Of a stretch of 64,000 bases of DNA, positions 1 to 8,698 are shown one piece after another. Source of the stretch: a bacterium. Its GTDB lineage: Bacteria > Patescibacteria > Microgenomatia > Levybacterales > UBA12049. The notes beneath the pieces were generated by a model that was given only the letters and a program-made list of their open reading frames with translations, was not told the DNA's origin and ran no database searches. The translations under genes were made by a program, and so were the position numbers. Positions within the stretch are counted from its first letter, which is position 1; the number at the start of each line of letters is the position of its first letter. The stretch lies in the NCBI GenBank assembly GCA_021777565.1, contig JAJYDJ010000004.1, forward strand, positions 62,001 through 126,000, written 5' to 3'.

Positions 1-567
1 ATTCTTGCATATCTCGAAGGAGTGAATCCTCATCTTGTTCAGTTTGCAGATGATTACTTTGGTAACAGGAATATATCTATGCACAGAGAATTTCTCCGTG
101 AGCTTCACACCAATATAGAAGATGGACTCAGTCAAATTGTAGAGCAAAAGCAATTTCCTTTGCTTATTACCAAAGAGGAACAGGCAAAGAGTATTGTCGA
201 AAGTATTAAGCAAAAGCTTGGAGATACCACAATAATTAGAACAGAGCTGAAGAAGATTCTTAGGCTTGGTGGAATGTTTCCCACATTTAATGATTATCTC
301 AATACTGTTATAGAAAATATTCCGCTTCCAGAAACATATAGGCATGAATGCAGAATGTATTTTGATGCGTTCAGTATCGTAAGAAACAAAATGTCTCATT
401 CCGACATGACACTTTCAGAATCAGAAAAGGAAAAGCTCATTACTGCAAAGTTTGGGAAGATCATCGCTCCAGATGGAAAAGGCATGCAAATGACTTTTGA
501 AGGGTACAAGCTACTTATTGGTGATGCTATACGCTTTTTTGACCAATTGAATTCACATATGATCTAG
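1..567 (+). CDS. HEPN-like protein, 5'-truncated by the window edge
   Basis: The frame is open from base 1 (ILAYLEG precedes the GTG at 22), so the true start probably lies left of the window. The visible ~188 residues are helical. The C-terminal half carries RNKMSH, which fits the Rx4H motif of HEPN-fold ribonucleases and toxins. HEPN proteins commonly act in toxin-antitoxin, abortive-infection or R-M loci, and the neighbours here (HsdS and recombinase relics) suit that. I do not recognise the exact family. GTG at 22 is a possible alternative start, but AGGA directly abuts it, which is poor spacing. Confidence 0.5.
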   Translation: MLAYLEGVNPHLVQFADDYFGNRNISMHREFLRELHTNIEDGLSQIVEQKQFPLLITKEEQAKSIVESIKQKLGDTTIIRTELKKILRLGGMFPTFNDYLNTVIENIPLPETYRHECRMYFDAFSIVRNKMSHSDMTLSESEKEKLITAKFGKIIAPDGKGMQMTFEGYKLLIGDAIRFFDQLNSHMI

Positions 568-618
568 ATAATCTTACAATATTGAGCTTTTAATGCTCTG
601 AAAATAAATACATATAAG

Positions 619-1110
619 TTAGCTTGCGAAAACGAAATTAGAAGGCATACAGTATGTAGGGACATGGAAATGTTTATCGTTCGAGCCACAAAAAGTTCGA
701 ATACTGTCTATGTCCGGCAGCATTCGTGGACTTTGTTCGTACAAAGACTCCAATTGGACTGTCCTATCAATCCCATCCACAGGTTCTAACTTATCGTTAA
801 TTGCATTTGCCTCTTGGGCAGCGTCTTTTAGTGCTAAAAGTACTTCATCAAGGCGAATTGTTAAAATTTTGTCTTTTAAAATGAGGTTCGAACCAAGTTT
901 TGCCAGAATATATCGCTTGTCTTCTACCTCTCCCTCGTTAAATCTCTTTAGAGCATCTCTTGCAAAGTCAAATGTCTCATCGGCTTTAGCCAGCCATTTA
1001 TTTACTCGTTCTCCTGTGTCATTAAGTAACTCCTCAAGTCTTTGCAAAGGTAAAGATTCCTGTTCCTTCTTTAGAGGAACAAGCAGAAATCGTAAAAGAA
1101 ATTGATGCAA
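619..1110 (-). pseudogene. C-terminal relic of a large serine recombinase
   Basis: Residues from about 45 onward resemble the C-terminal tail of the large serine recombinases common in CPR genomes (FDFARDALKRF, then ILAKLGSNLILKDKILTI, then MLPDIDS). The resolvase catalytic domain, recombinase domain and zinc ribbon are all missing, so this is a broken gene. Its tail overlaps the GTCCGGCAGCA repeat at 712-722, and its upstream end runs into an oppositely oriented HsdS fragment. It marks an old integration event at the left of the island. Confidence 0.65.
712..722. repeat. Direct-repeat core GTCCGGCAGCA, copy 1
   Basis: This 11-bp sequence recurs in the same orientation at 10630-10640 and 13488-13498. 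In each case the minus strand reads Leu-Pro-Asp; here and at 10630 this lies within a recombinase-tail relic. It is probably a residual attachment-site core. This copy shares little beyond the core with the other two. Confidence 0.55.
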
Positions 1111-1205
1111 GAATCAAAAAGGCAGAACAACTTCAAAAAGTGGCCATAGAGGGGATAGAGCAAGCAAACAGACAAGTCGAGTCTATACTCTTAGCTACTA
1201 ACTGA
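1050..1205 (+). pseudogene. C-terminal relic of a type I restriction specificity subunit (HsdS)
   Basis: An open frame without a start reads KIPVPSLEEQAEIVKEID and then IKKAEQLQKVAIEGIEQANR before TGA. This is the distal conserved region plus coiled-coil end typical of HsdS (P-LEEQ-EIV-ID). Nothing of the target-recognition domains remains. It abuts, tail to head, the minus-strand recombinase relic, with the junction near 1045-1070. This suggests recombination destroyed a type I R-M locus. Confidence 0.6.
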
Positions 1206-1309
1206 ATATTCTTAAATTCTTAAAAGAAATGAGACCAATTTTCTTGCAGATGATATTCATCATAATGTTAGGATCGATCGATTTAAACGGCTTTATAGAG
1301 GCTCATAGC

Positions 1310-1705
1310 CTATTCCTGTTGTTGGGCTAGATACTGATCTATCAACTCAATATCTCTTTTATCTTTCTCTCTATTCAGTTTTTCTTTGTAGTAACGTACT
1401 TCCTCTATTCGCACAAATGGGATACCTTCTCTTATTTCTGCTTCTTTAATCATCGTTGGTATATCCTTTCTTGTTACTGCAAACCACCAGTTAGATATTT
1501 TTACTCCACTAAATCGTATGAATCCTTCTTCATTTGGCGTATATTCCTGAATGAGCTTTCCCCAGAGTTTATTTGTAACGATAAGGTCGATATTAGGTAC
1601 TTCACGCAGGCCATACAACCCAAGAAGAGCACTGCCAAACACAGCGTACTCGCTGATTGGGAAGCTTTGTTCTTTAACAGAAGCAATCAGGGTTTGAATG
1701 GACAT
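1310..1705 (-). CDS. Nucleotidyltransferase-fold protein (degenerate, antitoxin-like)
   Basis: About 131 residues. The motif VFGSALLGLYGLREVPNIDL resembles the GS-x-GLR-...-D signature of minimal nucleotidyltransferases, such as MNT-type antitoxins and AbiEii-like proteins. Only one acidic residue of the usual pair is clear, so activity is uncertain. Start chosen at 1705 (MSIQTLIAS) because a TATAAT box lies 7 nt upstream; a longer frame begins at 1723. It is divergent from the glycosyltransferase operon, with a shared inverted repeat between them. A decayed copy of its last ten residues lies at 50262-50300 in the second island. Confidence 0.5.
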   Translation of the reverse strand: MSIQTLIASVKEQSFPISEYAVFGSALLGLYGLREVPNIDLIVTNKLWGKLIQEYTPNEEGFIRFSGVKISNWWFAVTRKDIPTMIKEAEIREGIPFVRIEEVRYYKEKLNREKDKRDIELIDQYLAQQQE

Positions 1706-1712
1706 AAAACTG

Positions 1713-1718
1713 ATTATA
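1713..1718 (-). promoter_or_regulatory. -10 box TATAAT, probably leaderless
   Basis: TATAAT on the minus strand lies 7 nt before the ATG at 1705, so transcription would start at or next to the start codon. Confidence 0.5.
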
Positions 1719-1752
1719 AGCAACTCTCTCTAGAGTTTCTACTAAGAGTTGC

Positions 1753-1758
1753 TATAAT
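1753..1758 (+). promoter_or_regulatory. -10 box TATAAT of the glycosyltransferase operon
   Basis: TATAAT lies exactly 6 nt before the GTG start at 1765. No Shine-Dalgarno fits between them, so a leaderless transcript is likely. Confidence 0.55.
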
Positions 1759-1764
1759 ACACTC

Positions 1765-2985
1765 GTGACGAGAGTACAACTTACCAATAAGACATACATA
1801 TCAACAGCGACAGATGACGTTAAATTATTCTACCCAAGATCTCAAATGCAATCAGGTGAGCTCATATCAGGTTTTCAAGTAAATCGAAAACTAATTGATG
1901 GTCTCACAAAAGCTGAAGTTGTGTTTTTTTCAATGTTTTGGAAGCCAATCGGCGATTCTTTTCTATTTTTGTCTGTCTTAACCGCTTGTCTGGAATATTT
2001 GCAACTTACTCGACTAAATAATATGCCCAAAATTATCATTGATGACACGTTTTCTAACCTCATAAGACATCTGAACATACTCACAGAATATGAATTTATT
2101 TCACATGCAGTTGATTGGTTTAAGCAAAGCGTGCGCGAGAATAAAAATGTTGTTTTAATAACTGACGATGATCCATTTACAATGGGAGAAAGTCCTGCAG
2201 TATTTAACACAGAAGAATATGTTTATCCGAAGTTTCACGAGAAACTAGTTGATGGCGATATTATCGATTATCCCTCACGGCCAGCGAGATATTTTCTAAC
2301 CTTTGAGAGAGAGGTAGGTATTAGATTAAAATCTGATCCTAATCTATCGCTTCCTGACTTTATCATGAATGATGATATTACTCTCACACAAAAATGTATA
2401 AATGATTTTGGGATTGATCTTGATACTCCTGGCCTTACATTCCTGGGAGTTATTAACCAAACCAGCATGGTGGAAAAAAAATTTGGAGGTCTAAGGTATC
2501 TTGAGGTAATAGATAAGCTATATGAGCTTAATAAAAATATTGCTGTTCTTTTCCTAGCTAACACAAAAGAAGAGTCGCCAAGTGAATGGCTAGCAGTTCT
2601 TGAAAAGATTAAAAAAAGTCCATATAAGGTCTATTTGATCGACTCTCGGGATTTTGAATTGCTTGCCTACATGTTCGCTCGATGCAAGTTGGTGTTGGGG
2701 AATGATACAGGCTTTTCTCATTTAGCCGCAATGTGTAAAAGATCCTTGTTAGCACCAAATGTGCCTTGCGTGATCACTTACTCCAGACATGATTATGGGA
2801 AATGGAGTACAGGAAAAGAAAATGTCTATCCTGTCGTCACAGAGTTAAGTCAATACCTCAAGGATAGTAACTCCTCAATTAGTCGAGACAAAATTGATGT
2901 TACCAACTGGGGTTTAAAAGAGTGGGCATATTCTATATCTGAAGACGCTGTTTTTAACAGAATCAAAAAAATATGGGAAAAGTAG
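1765..2985 (+). CDS. GT9 (heptosyltransferase-like) glycosyltransferase
   Basis: 406 residues from a GTG start placed 6 nt after TATAAT. The C-terminal half has the hallmark of ADP-heptose-type family 9 transferases, LVLGNDTGFSHLAA near residues 310-325 (D-[ST]-G-x-x-HLA), preceded by strands that fit a GT-B nucleotide-binding domain. The N-terminal half is divergent. The family moves a sugar from a nucleotide-sugar donor; donor and acceptor here are unknown. First gene of an eight-gene unit, overlapping the next gene by 13 nt. Base composition is AT-rich compared with the core region. Confidence 0.65.
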   Translation: MTRVQLTNKTYISTATDDVKLFYPRSQMQSGELISGFQVNRKLIDGLTKAEVVFFSMFWKPIGDSFLFLSVLTACLEYLQLTRLNNMPKIIIDDTFSNLIRHLNILTEYEFISHAVDWFKQSVRENKNVVLITDDDPFTMGESPAVFNTEEYVYPKFHEKLVDGDIIDYPSRPARYFLTFEREVGIRLKSDPNLSLPDFIMNDDITLTQKCINDFGIDLDTPGLTFLGVINQTSMVEKKFGGLRYLEVIDKLYELNKNIAVLFLANTKEESPSEWLAVLEKIKKSPYKVYLIDSRDFELLAYMFARCKLVLGNDTGFSHLAAMCKRSLLAPNVPCVITYSRHDYGKWSTGKENVYPVVTELSQYLKDSNSSISRDKIDVTNWGLKEWAYSISEDAVFNRIKKIWEK

Positions 2986-3917
2986 ATTTAACTATTCTTG
3001 TACCTGCTTGGAATGAAGAAAGAAATATAACAAGCTTTCTTAGTGATATTGCAGATCAATTAAATTATAGTTCATTTAAAACAGATGTCATCATCCTTGC
3101 TAATGGATGTGTCGACAATACTATCCCACTGGCAAAGTCTCATATACAAAAACAGTCCTTACCAAATGTTTCATGGCTAATACAAGTGTTTGATGATCCA
3201 TTTAAGAATAAAGTTCTTAATGCAGGCATCGAGTTGGCAAAATCCGATATTATACTCAACCTTGATGCCGATTCTCGTTTAGAAAAAAATTGTATTTCTC
3301 GCCTTTATAGCTTTTTACTAGATAATCCAAAGGTTAATTTAGTTGGAGGGCTGGATATACCTATTTACGACAAGCTCAATAAGGAAACACTACTTTATCA
3401 ATTTCAGAGAACTCAACAGATCTGGAGAGAAGAAAGAGGTCGTGTTATGGCAATCGGTGCTGTTATGATGTATCGTAAATCGTCATTTAACGGGTTCCCC
3501 TTGGATGCAATCTCTGAAGACACCTGGCTCTCTTTATACATTGCTTCTAAGTTTGGCTGGGAATCTGTAAAAGTACTCATGGATGCCAATATTCACATCT
3601 TCGCTCCGACAAGTTGGAGTGATTACTTAAAACAACAAACTCGTTGGGACACAGGATATGTCCAACTTATGAAAAACCACCCAGAGCTTCAATCAACGTA
3701 TGATAATCGTAGAAGCTTGTTTAAAAGAAGAAGTAATGAAGAGATATTCGAGAGTGTATACAACAGGCTTGATGAAGAAAAGATAGCTCGATCGCGCTTA
3801 GTTGAGCTTCGTGATATAATCAATATCATTATTGAAGAAAATAGTGATATTGAGTACGACTCAATACTGAGAAATGTAGGGACATGGGACCCTATTATTT
3901 CCACAAAGGGAGCATAA
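2973..3917 (+). CDS. GT2 family glycosyltransferase
   Basis: 314 residues, GT-A fold. N-terminal LTILVPAWNEERNI, then DADSR (DxD-type metal site) near residue 99, SEDTWLS as the catalytic acid motif near 187, and QQTRW (Q-x-x-RW) near 225. This full set is typical of inverting family 2 transferases of the cellulose/hyaluronan-synthase type. No transmembrane helices are visible, so it is probably cytosolic or peripheral. Overlaps the GT9 gene and is followed at once by the HD hydrolase, consistent with translational coupling. Confidence 0.8.
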   Translation: MGKVDLTILVPAWNEERNITSFLSDIADQLNYSSFKTDVIILANGCVDNTIPLAKSHIQKQSLPNVSWLIQVFDDPFKNKVLNAGIELAKSDIILNLDADSRLEKNCISRLYSFLLDNPKVNLVGGLDIPIYDKLNKETLLYQFQRTQQIWREERGRVMAIGAVMMYRKSSFNGFPLDAISEDTWLSLYIASKFGWESVKVLMDANIHIFAPTSWSDYLKQQTRWDTGYVQLMKNHPELQSTYDNRRSLFKRRSNEEIFESVYNRLDEEKIARSRLVELRDIINIIIEENSDIEYDSILRNVGTWDPIISTKGA

Positions 3918-3918
3918 T

Positions 3919-4575
3919 ATGAAAACTTATACGAGAGATGAAATTTATGAGCTTCACAAAAAATATACTCAAGGCGCTCATCCTGAGCGTTTTCTAGATA
4001 GTGTCTGGACACATTCTCAAATTGTTGCTGAAATTGCAGATCGTATTTGTGACTTTCTCAAAAAGACGTATGAGGTCACTCCTAATCGCGAGTTAGTTCA
4101 GACTGGGGCACTTCTTCATGACATTGGAGTATATAAATGTCATGATGACGAGTTAAACCCCGTCCAGGAGCCTGGATATATTTCCCATGGTATAGAAGGC
4201 TATAAAATACTCAAAAAAGAAAGTTATCCAGAGTACTTGGCTCGCTTCCCGTTGTCACATACAGGAACAGGTATTACAACAGAAGATATTGAAAGAGAAA
4301 ACTTCAACTTAGAACTTAAAAATTATATTCCTGTCACTCTTGAAGAAGAGATTGTTTGCTATGCTGACAAGTTTCATACAAAGTATCCAGCTTTTGACAC
4401 GTTTGATAAAGCAAAGTCTAGACTTGAGAAATTTGACCCAAGTAAAGGGATACTTATGAATCGATTTAAAAAGAAGTTTGGTATTCCTGATGTAAGCGAT
4501 CTAGAGGCCAAATACAAAGATTGGCAAGAAGAGTTAGATCACTACCTCACCTCCCTGTCCGAAGCTAAAAAATGA
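3919..4575 (+). CDS. HD-domain phosphohydrolase
   Basis: 218 residues. The metal-binding HD signature is visible: HSQIVAEIADRI (first His near 31), GALLHDIG (His-Asp near 70), HGIEGYKIL, then a late Asp in YADKFHTK. HD proteins of this size hydrolyse nucleotides or phosphoester metabolites. The set of His/Asp residues looks complete, so activity is expected. It begins 1 nt after the GT2 stop and ends overlapping the next gene by 4 nt (ATGA). An HD protein also occurs in the second island's nucleotide cluster. Confidence 0.75.
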   Translation: MKTYTRDEIYELHKKYTQGAHPERFLDSVWTHSQIVAEIADRICDFLKKTYEVTPNRELVQTGALLHDIGVYKCHDDELNPVQEPGYISHGIEGYKILKKESYPEYLARFPLSHTGTGITTEDIERENFNLELKNYIPVTLEEEIVCYADKFHTKYPAFDTFDKAKSRLEKFDPSKGILMNRFKKKFGIPDVSDLEAKYKDWQEELDHYLTSLSEAKK

Positions 4576-5678
4576 TCTCTAAAGAATTAGTTGTCATAGA
4601 ACGATATGTCCCTAGAAATCCTGTCCATGAACCAAATAGAGATGGTTTTCGTGCAGACAGTTTATTAGTAATCGACAATGCCGATTTAGGTCCAATTGGT
4701 GTAGTAAGAAAAAAGACGCATTACGTTAACAGTCCAGCAGATGTGATGATAATGCCCTTAGAGGGAGCAATCTCACAAATTACTGAACTATCCGAAGCAG
4801 AAGCAGCCTCATTCTTGTTAACTTGTGCGAGAGTAGTTGATGCAATGAGAGAAATTTCGCCTGATGGCTCTCCAGTTATTGCAATAAATCAGCAACCTGA
4901 TTGTATAATGCTTCCTACTAAATTTGCTCCAGATGGCACTGAGCTTAAAGTACAGACAATAGATGCAATACATGCACATGTATTTTTAGAAGATGGGCGA
5001 GGACTACCGCGTGGGACAATTTCTTCAATGGATAAAGTTGCATCAACTGACTTCTTTGATCCACTCGGACATGCAGTAAGTCAATTATTTATTAGTGAGG
5101 TTAATAGACAGTTGGATGAAGCTGGGCTTGCTACTCAATCAACATACAACACAGATCACTTCCCACTTGGTATCAATGTACCTTTCGACGGAGATATTGT
5201 TGCAGTACTTACAGATCCTCGTATTGCACGATTTATACAAGCTACGCAGAGGAGTTACGTACAGACATATAGAATGATTGAGCAGATTTGGCAAAATTAC
5301 TCAGGTGAAGCAAGGCGAGATCAGATTACACAATTTTTCTCAGGGTTATCTGGAGAAAACATACAAGTAAGAGAATTTGTAGAAAGAGTGATTCTTTCTC
5401 TTAGAGAAGATGTATCTGGTGTTGAAAGACACCATAGATTAGTACAAGGCCCTGCTCTGACCTGGGTTATTTATGAAAGAGATGGAAGGTGTTATATTCA
5501 CTTAACTCCTCGCTTTTTTTCTCGCGGAAACGCAATGGAAGATTTAGGGGTTTGGGTAGAACCAGTAGAGGAAGTTACACCAGATCTATCTGAAGCAAAT
5601 GACTTCTATAGGTTACTTATGGTAAAATTGGGATCAACCCTTCTTGTTTCTGAAGGTGCATCCTTATATGAAAATTAA
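4572..5678 (+). CDS. HIT/galactose-1-phosphate uridylyltransferase-like protein
   Basis: 368 residues. The segment VQTIDAIHAHVFLED near 140-150 contains the H-x-H-x-hydrophobic pattern of the HIT/GalT superfamily, whose members transfer or hydrolyse nucleotidyl groups through a histidine. The third His of a classical HIT triad is not clear, so the exact subfamily is uncertain. The protein at 52589-53767 has a similar length and layout (helical block, HxHxF, then a DPF/DPL segment), suggesting a shared family. It lies mid-operon and overlaps the decarboxylase gene. Confidence 0.45.
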   Translation: MISKELVVIERYVPRNPVHEPNRDGFRADSLLVIDNADLGPIGVVRKKTHYVNSPADVMIMPLEGAISQITELSEAEAASFLLTCARVVDAMREISPDGSPVIAINQQPDCIMLPTKFAPDGTELKVQTIDAIHAHVFLEDGRGLPRGTISSMDKVASTDFFDPLGHAVSQLFISEVNRQLDEAGLATQSTYNTDHFPLGINVPFDGDIVAVLTDPRIARFIQATQRSYVQTYRMIEQIWQNYSGEARRDQITQFFSGLSGENIQVREFVERVILSLREDVSGVERHHRLVQGPALTWVIYERDGRCYIHLTPRFFSRGNAMEDLGVWVEPVEEVTPDLSEANDFYRLLMVKLGSTLLVSEGASLYEN

Positions 5679-7350
5679 AAAAGCAAATAAAGTGCCTTTC
5701 ATAACCTCACTTGAGGACGATTTCCTATCAGGAAAGAATAAAAAACAGAAAAAGTTATTCAATGAGGTAATTGATGCTGGATTTGATTTTTATTCAGGCA
5801 AACAACGTGATCAAAAATTTCTTGTCTATAGAACTCCAGACGAGCTTAAAGAAGTCTTTGCAGAAGCAATGCCAGAAGATAGTACTGACCTACCGTCAAT
5901 CATCAACTATCTCAGACTAATCGGACACTATTCAATTTCCCAATCAGATTTGAGCTACTTAGCGTTTCCTGACTCTGGGAACTCTATAGCTGCACTACTT
6001 GGAGACATCTATGGTAAATTTTTGAATCAAAACCTGATTGCATTTGATCGAAGTGCACCAGCAGCAACCATTATAGAAATTCAGCTTATTGAATGGTTAC
6101 GAGCGTTAATCGGGTATGAAAGTAAAGAGTTAAAGCAAATTGAAAACCTAGCAGAAGTATCAGGTATGTGCACGACAGGCGGGCATATGTCAAATCACGT
6201 AGCCACTCTCTCTGCACTTAATTGCAAATACCCTCAAATAAAAAAAGATGGGCTTTCAAGTCTAGATCATTCCCCGAAAATAGTTTTAGCTGGCAAGATA
6301 GGTCACTACTCATATGGAGCTGCTATGCACCATTTAGGACTTGGGAACGCAAATATTATTAACACTGATTCTAACGATGACTTCACGACTAACATAGATG
6401 CACTTGAGAATGTGTTAGAACAGCACAAGGACAAAAATGATATTTTTATGGTTGTAGCAGTAGCGGGAAACTGTAGAACAACGGGAATAGATAACATTGC
6501 CTCAATTGCGAAAATATGCAAGAAATATGGAATATGGCTCCATGTTGATGCATGTCATGGAGGCAGTTTATTATTCTCTGATAAATTAAAAAAACGCTAT
6601 CTCATGGGTATCGAAGAGGCAGATTCTGTCGCACTAGATCCCCATAAAGGGCTTTTTGTGGCATACCCTTGCAGCTTTGTTCTCTTTAAGAAGAGAGATA
6701 CGCTTGTAACATTCACTCGATATGAAAAAGAGGCAAGAAATGGTGAATCATGGGATTTAGGTTACATAACACCTTTCTTAGGATCAAGAGGATTTGAGTC
6801 CCTCAAGCTTATGTTACTCATAAAGCACTTAGGCAAAAAAAGGCTGAGCGAGATAACTGAAAAAAGGCAGGGAGATGCCTTATATGTAGAGTCACTCATA
6901 GCAAAGTCAGGATATTTTGTTTTGTTTAATGATATGACATTTTATCGAATGGCTTTTGTTTATTATCCAAACAAAATTAGAAAGCAAGTCTCAAAGTTCA
7001 CTCTCTCAGATGAGACTAATCAAAAAATTATCAATTGTATTGATCATTATACACATACAATCAACAGTGAGTTATATAAGGAAGGTGATATTTGTCTTGA
7101 TGAGTTTAAATTACATGACATAGGGAACCAGACAGCAACTAATGCTAAGGAGACACGATTTTATGTAATGAGTATTACGACAGGTAACCCACTACTTACC
7201 AATGAGAACTTAAAGAGATCCTTAAGCTTTCTCTTTAAAAAGGCAAAGCGTTACGAGTCTGCTATGGGAAAAGACATAGTATCTATAATAAAAAGTGACA
7301 CATATGCCCCGAAGGTAACAAAAACATATGGACCAGCAGGATGGAATTAA
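5668..7350 (+). CDS. PLP-dependent group II decarboxylase
   Basis: About 560 residues from the ATG at 5668 (a TTG at 5644 would give a longer overlap). Fold-type I PLP enzyme of the glutamate/aromatic-amino-acid decarboxylase family. Visible are GMCTTGGHMSNHVA (phosphate binding), HVDACHGGSLLFS (Asp contacting the pyridine nitrogen), and SVALDPHKGLFVAYP, where the Lys of DPHK should hold PLP. Family members decarboxylate L-amino acids; the substrate cannot be read here. In a cluster with glycosyltransferases and a kinase-like protein it could supply an amine building block. It overlaps genes on both sides. Confidence 0.85.
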   Translation: MKIKKANKVPFITSLEDDFLSGKNKKQKKLFNEVIDAGFDFYSGKQRDQKFLVYRTPDELKEVFAEAMPEDSTDLPSIINYLRLIGHYSISQSDLSYLAFPDSGNSIAALLGDIYGKFLNQNLIAFDRSAPAATIIEIQLIEWLRALIGYESKELKQIENLAEVSGMCTTGGHMSNHVATLSALNCKYPQIKKDGLSSLDHSPKIVLAGKIGHYSYGAAMHHLGLGNANIINTDSNDDFTTNIDALENVLEQHKDKNDIFMVVAVAGNCRTTGIDNIASIAKICKKYGIWLHVDACHGGSLLFSDKLKKRYLMGIEEADSVALDPHKGLFVAYPCSFVLFKKRDTLVTFTRYEKEARNGESWDLGYITPFLGSRGFESLKLMLLIKHLGKKRLSEITEKRQGDALYVESLIAKSGYFVLFNDMTFYRMAFVYYPNKIRKQVSKFTLSDETNQKIINCIDHYTHTINSELYKEGDICLDEFKLHDIGNQTATNAKETRFYVMSITTGNPLLTNENLKRSLSFLFKKAKRYESAMGKDIVSIIKSDTYAPKVTKTYGPAGWN

Positions 7351-8698
7351 AATAAGAACTATATTAGAGTCAAATAGATTCTTATCGCCAACATACTCAA
7401 AGTGGTATGCGAATATTTTTGTGGATTTGTTTCACAGTAGTAGTCTCAGCCCTAGTGACTGTTTAAACCAGCTCGAAGCTGGTTATCATCCTCATAGAGT
7501 TTTATATAAATTTTTAGGTGGAAGCACATTTACGCAAGATAAACTTAACTATCATCCGATTGATTACAGTAAACATATTTCATTCTGCACGAAAGATGAA
7601 CAAATGCATTGTAATGACCATGATCTAATTGACTACCTTAATTCTCAATATATTGGTAATTTTTCTGGATTTATCGAAAGCCTTTCTCCAATAACTACGG
7701 GAAGAATGTACTTAGATACTGGCACTGCACCGAAGCTACTGTTTCTCCCAAATAACAGAACATTTGTAGTTATTTGTATAAAGTCACAAAAGGAATATCT
7801 TGCAAATTACTATGTACTGAGTAGGCTGTTTAATGAAAGTAACTGTTGTAATGATCTTACTATTAAGACTATTGATTCAATTGGTGTAGTGCGCAGCAAC
7901 GGATTACAGTACTTCGTATCAGAATTTAAAGGTTTAGATTATGAAGCACTGATACTTGAATATGATAAAACAGAGAAAAAAGATACCTTATTAAGGGTAT
8001 CACGAGAGCTAGAAGAACTATTTCTGGAAAACAATCTTTTTATTAGAAATCTTGCTCCTAGAAATATTTTATTTAATGGCAATCATACGAGCTATCTTAT
8101 TGATTTTGACAATGTCTATAACATCGAGGACAAGCACGATGTAAAACTCGCATCTAAGGAATTAAACAGAGACATATGGTATGGGGATGTACTCTCTCGA
8201 AGAGATATAAAAACAATATTCAAAAAAAGAATCTTTTCATTTCCAGATGAGGCACAATTAACAGACATCTTTGAAACGACTTTCTTTGAACGAGACAAAG
8301 TTAGATCAAGGGACTTAAAATACCTTTACTCTTTAGTAAGAGCCTTCGAGCAGTATGATCATTATTTAGACATAGATATCTATGGTCACCAATTGGGTAG
8401 GTATATCTCAGATTATTGGGATTTATCAAGTGAAGTTAAACTGTATAAGTTTATTGCCCAAAATAAAACAAAGATTAAATACCTTAGAGCAATTCTTTAT
8501 TTATTGTCTAGGCTCGATCAGGAGTTACTTCTAAGAAAAAAATACCACTTAGATAAAGATCTGGAATTGTTATCTGAACTAGCATTTCATAAAATTGCAG
8601 AAAATAGAGCTAACCCAGGTGTGAAGGCTCTTAAAGTTACACTTGATCCAGATTTAAGTTTCACAGAAAGGTACTTGGCGGTAAGGAGTGCAATATGA
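7328..8698 (+). CDS. Kinase-fold phosphotransferase-like protein
   Basis: 456 residues. A central segment resembles the catalytic core of protein-kinase-like phosphotransferases: IRNLAPRNILF followed by SYLIDFDNVY. The usual catalytic Asp of H-x-D is Asn here, while the metal-binding Asp (IDFD) is kept. It may therefore be a weak kinase, a different chemistry, or a pseudokinase. The N-terminal ~130 residues and helical C-terminus match nothing I recognise. It overlaps the decarboxylase by 23 nt and the next gene by 4 nt, so it is clearly part of the operon. Confidence 0.5.
   Translation: MDQQDGIKIRTILESNRFLSPTYSKWYANIFVDLFHSSSLSPSDCLNQLEAGYHPHRVLYKFLGGSTFTQDKLNYHPIDYSKHISFCTKDEQMHCNDHDLIDYLNSQYIGNFSGFIESLSPITTGRMYLDTGTAPKLLFLPNNRTFVVICIKSQKEYLANYYVLSRLFNESNCCNDLTIKTIDSIGVVRSNGLQYFVSEFKGLDYEALILEYDKTEKKDTLLRVSRELEELFLENNLFIRNLAPRNILFNGNHTSYLIDFDNVYNIEDKHDVKLASKELNRDIWYGDVLSRRDIKTIFKKRIFSFPDEAQLTDIFETTFFERDKVRSRDLKYLYSLVRAFEQYDHYLDIDIYGHQLGRYISDYWDLSSEVKLYKFIAQNKTKIKYLRAILYLLSRLDQELLLRKKYHLDKDLELLSELAFHKIAENRANPGVKALKVTLDPDLSFTERYLAVRSAI

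Larger units (their letters stand above)
1713..1758. promoter_or_regulatory. Inverted repeat spanning divergent promoters (operator candidate)
   Basis: TTATAAGCAACTCT (1714-1727) and AGAGTTGCTATAAT (1745-1758) form a near-perfect inverted repeat separated by 17 bp. Each arm contains the -10 box of one of the two divergent genes. A dimeric regulator bound here could shut both promoters, or the symmetry may only reflect duplicated promoter sequence. Confidence 0.45.

Noticed and set aside
710..1105. 131-residue plus-strand frame opposite the recombinase relic
   Set aside because: The minus strand here matches recombinase tails; the plus-strand product is Ser-rich and featureless, so it is a shadow.
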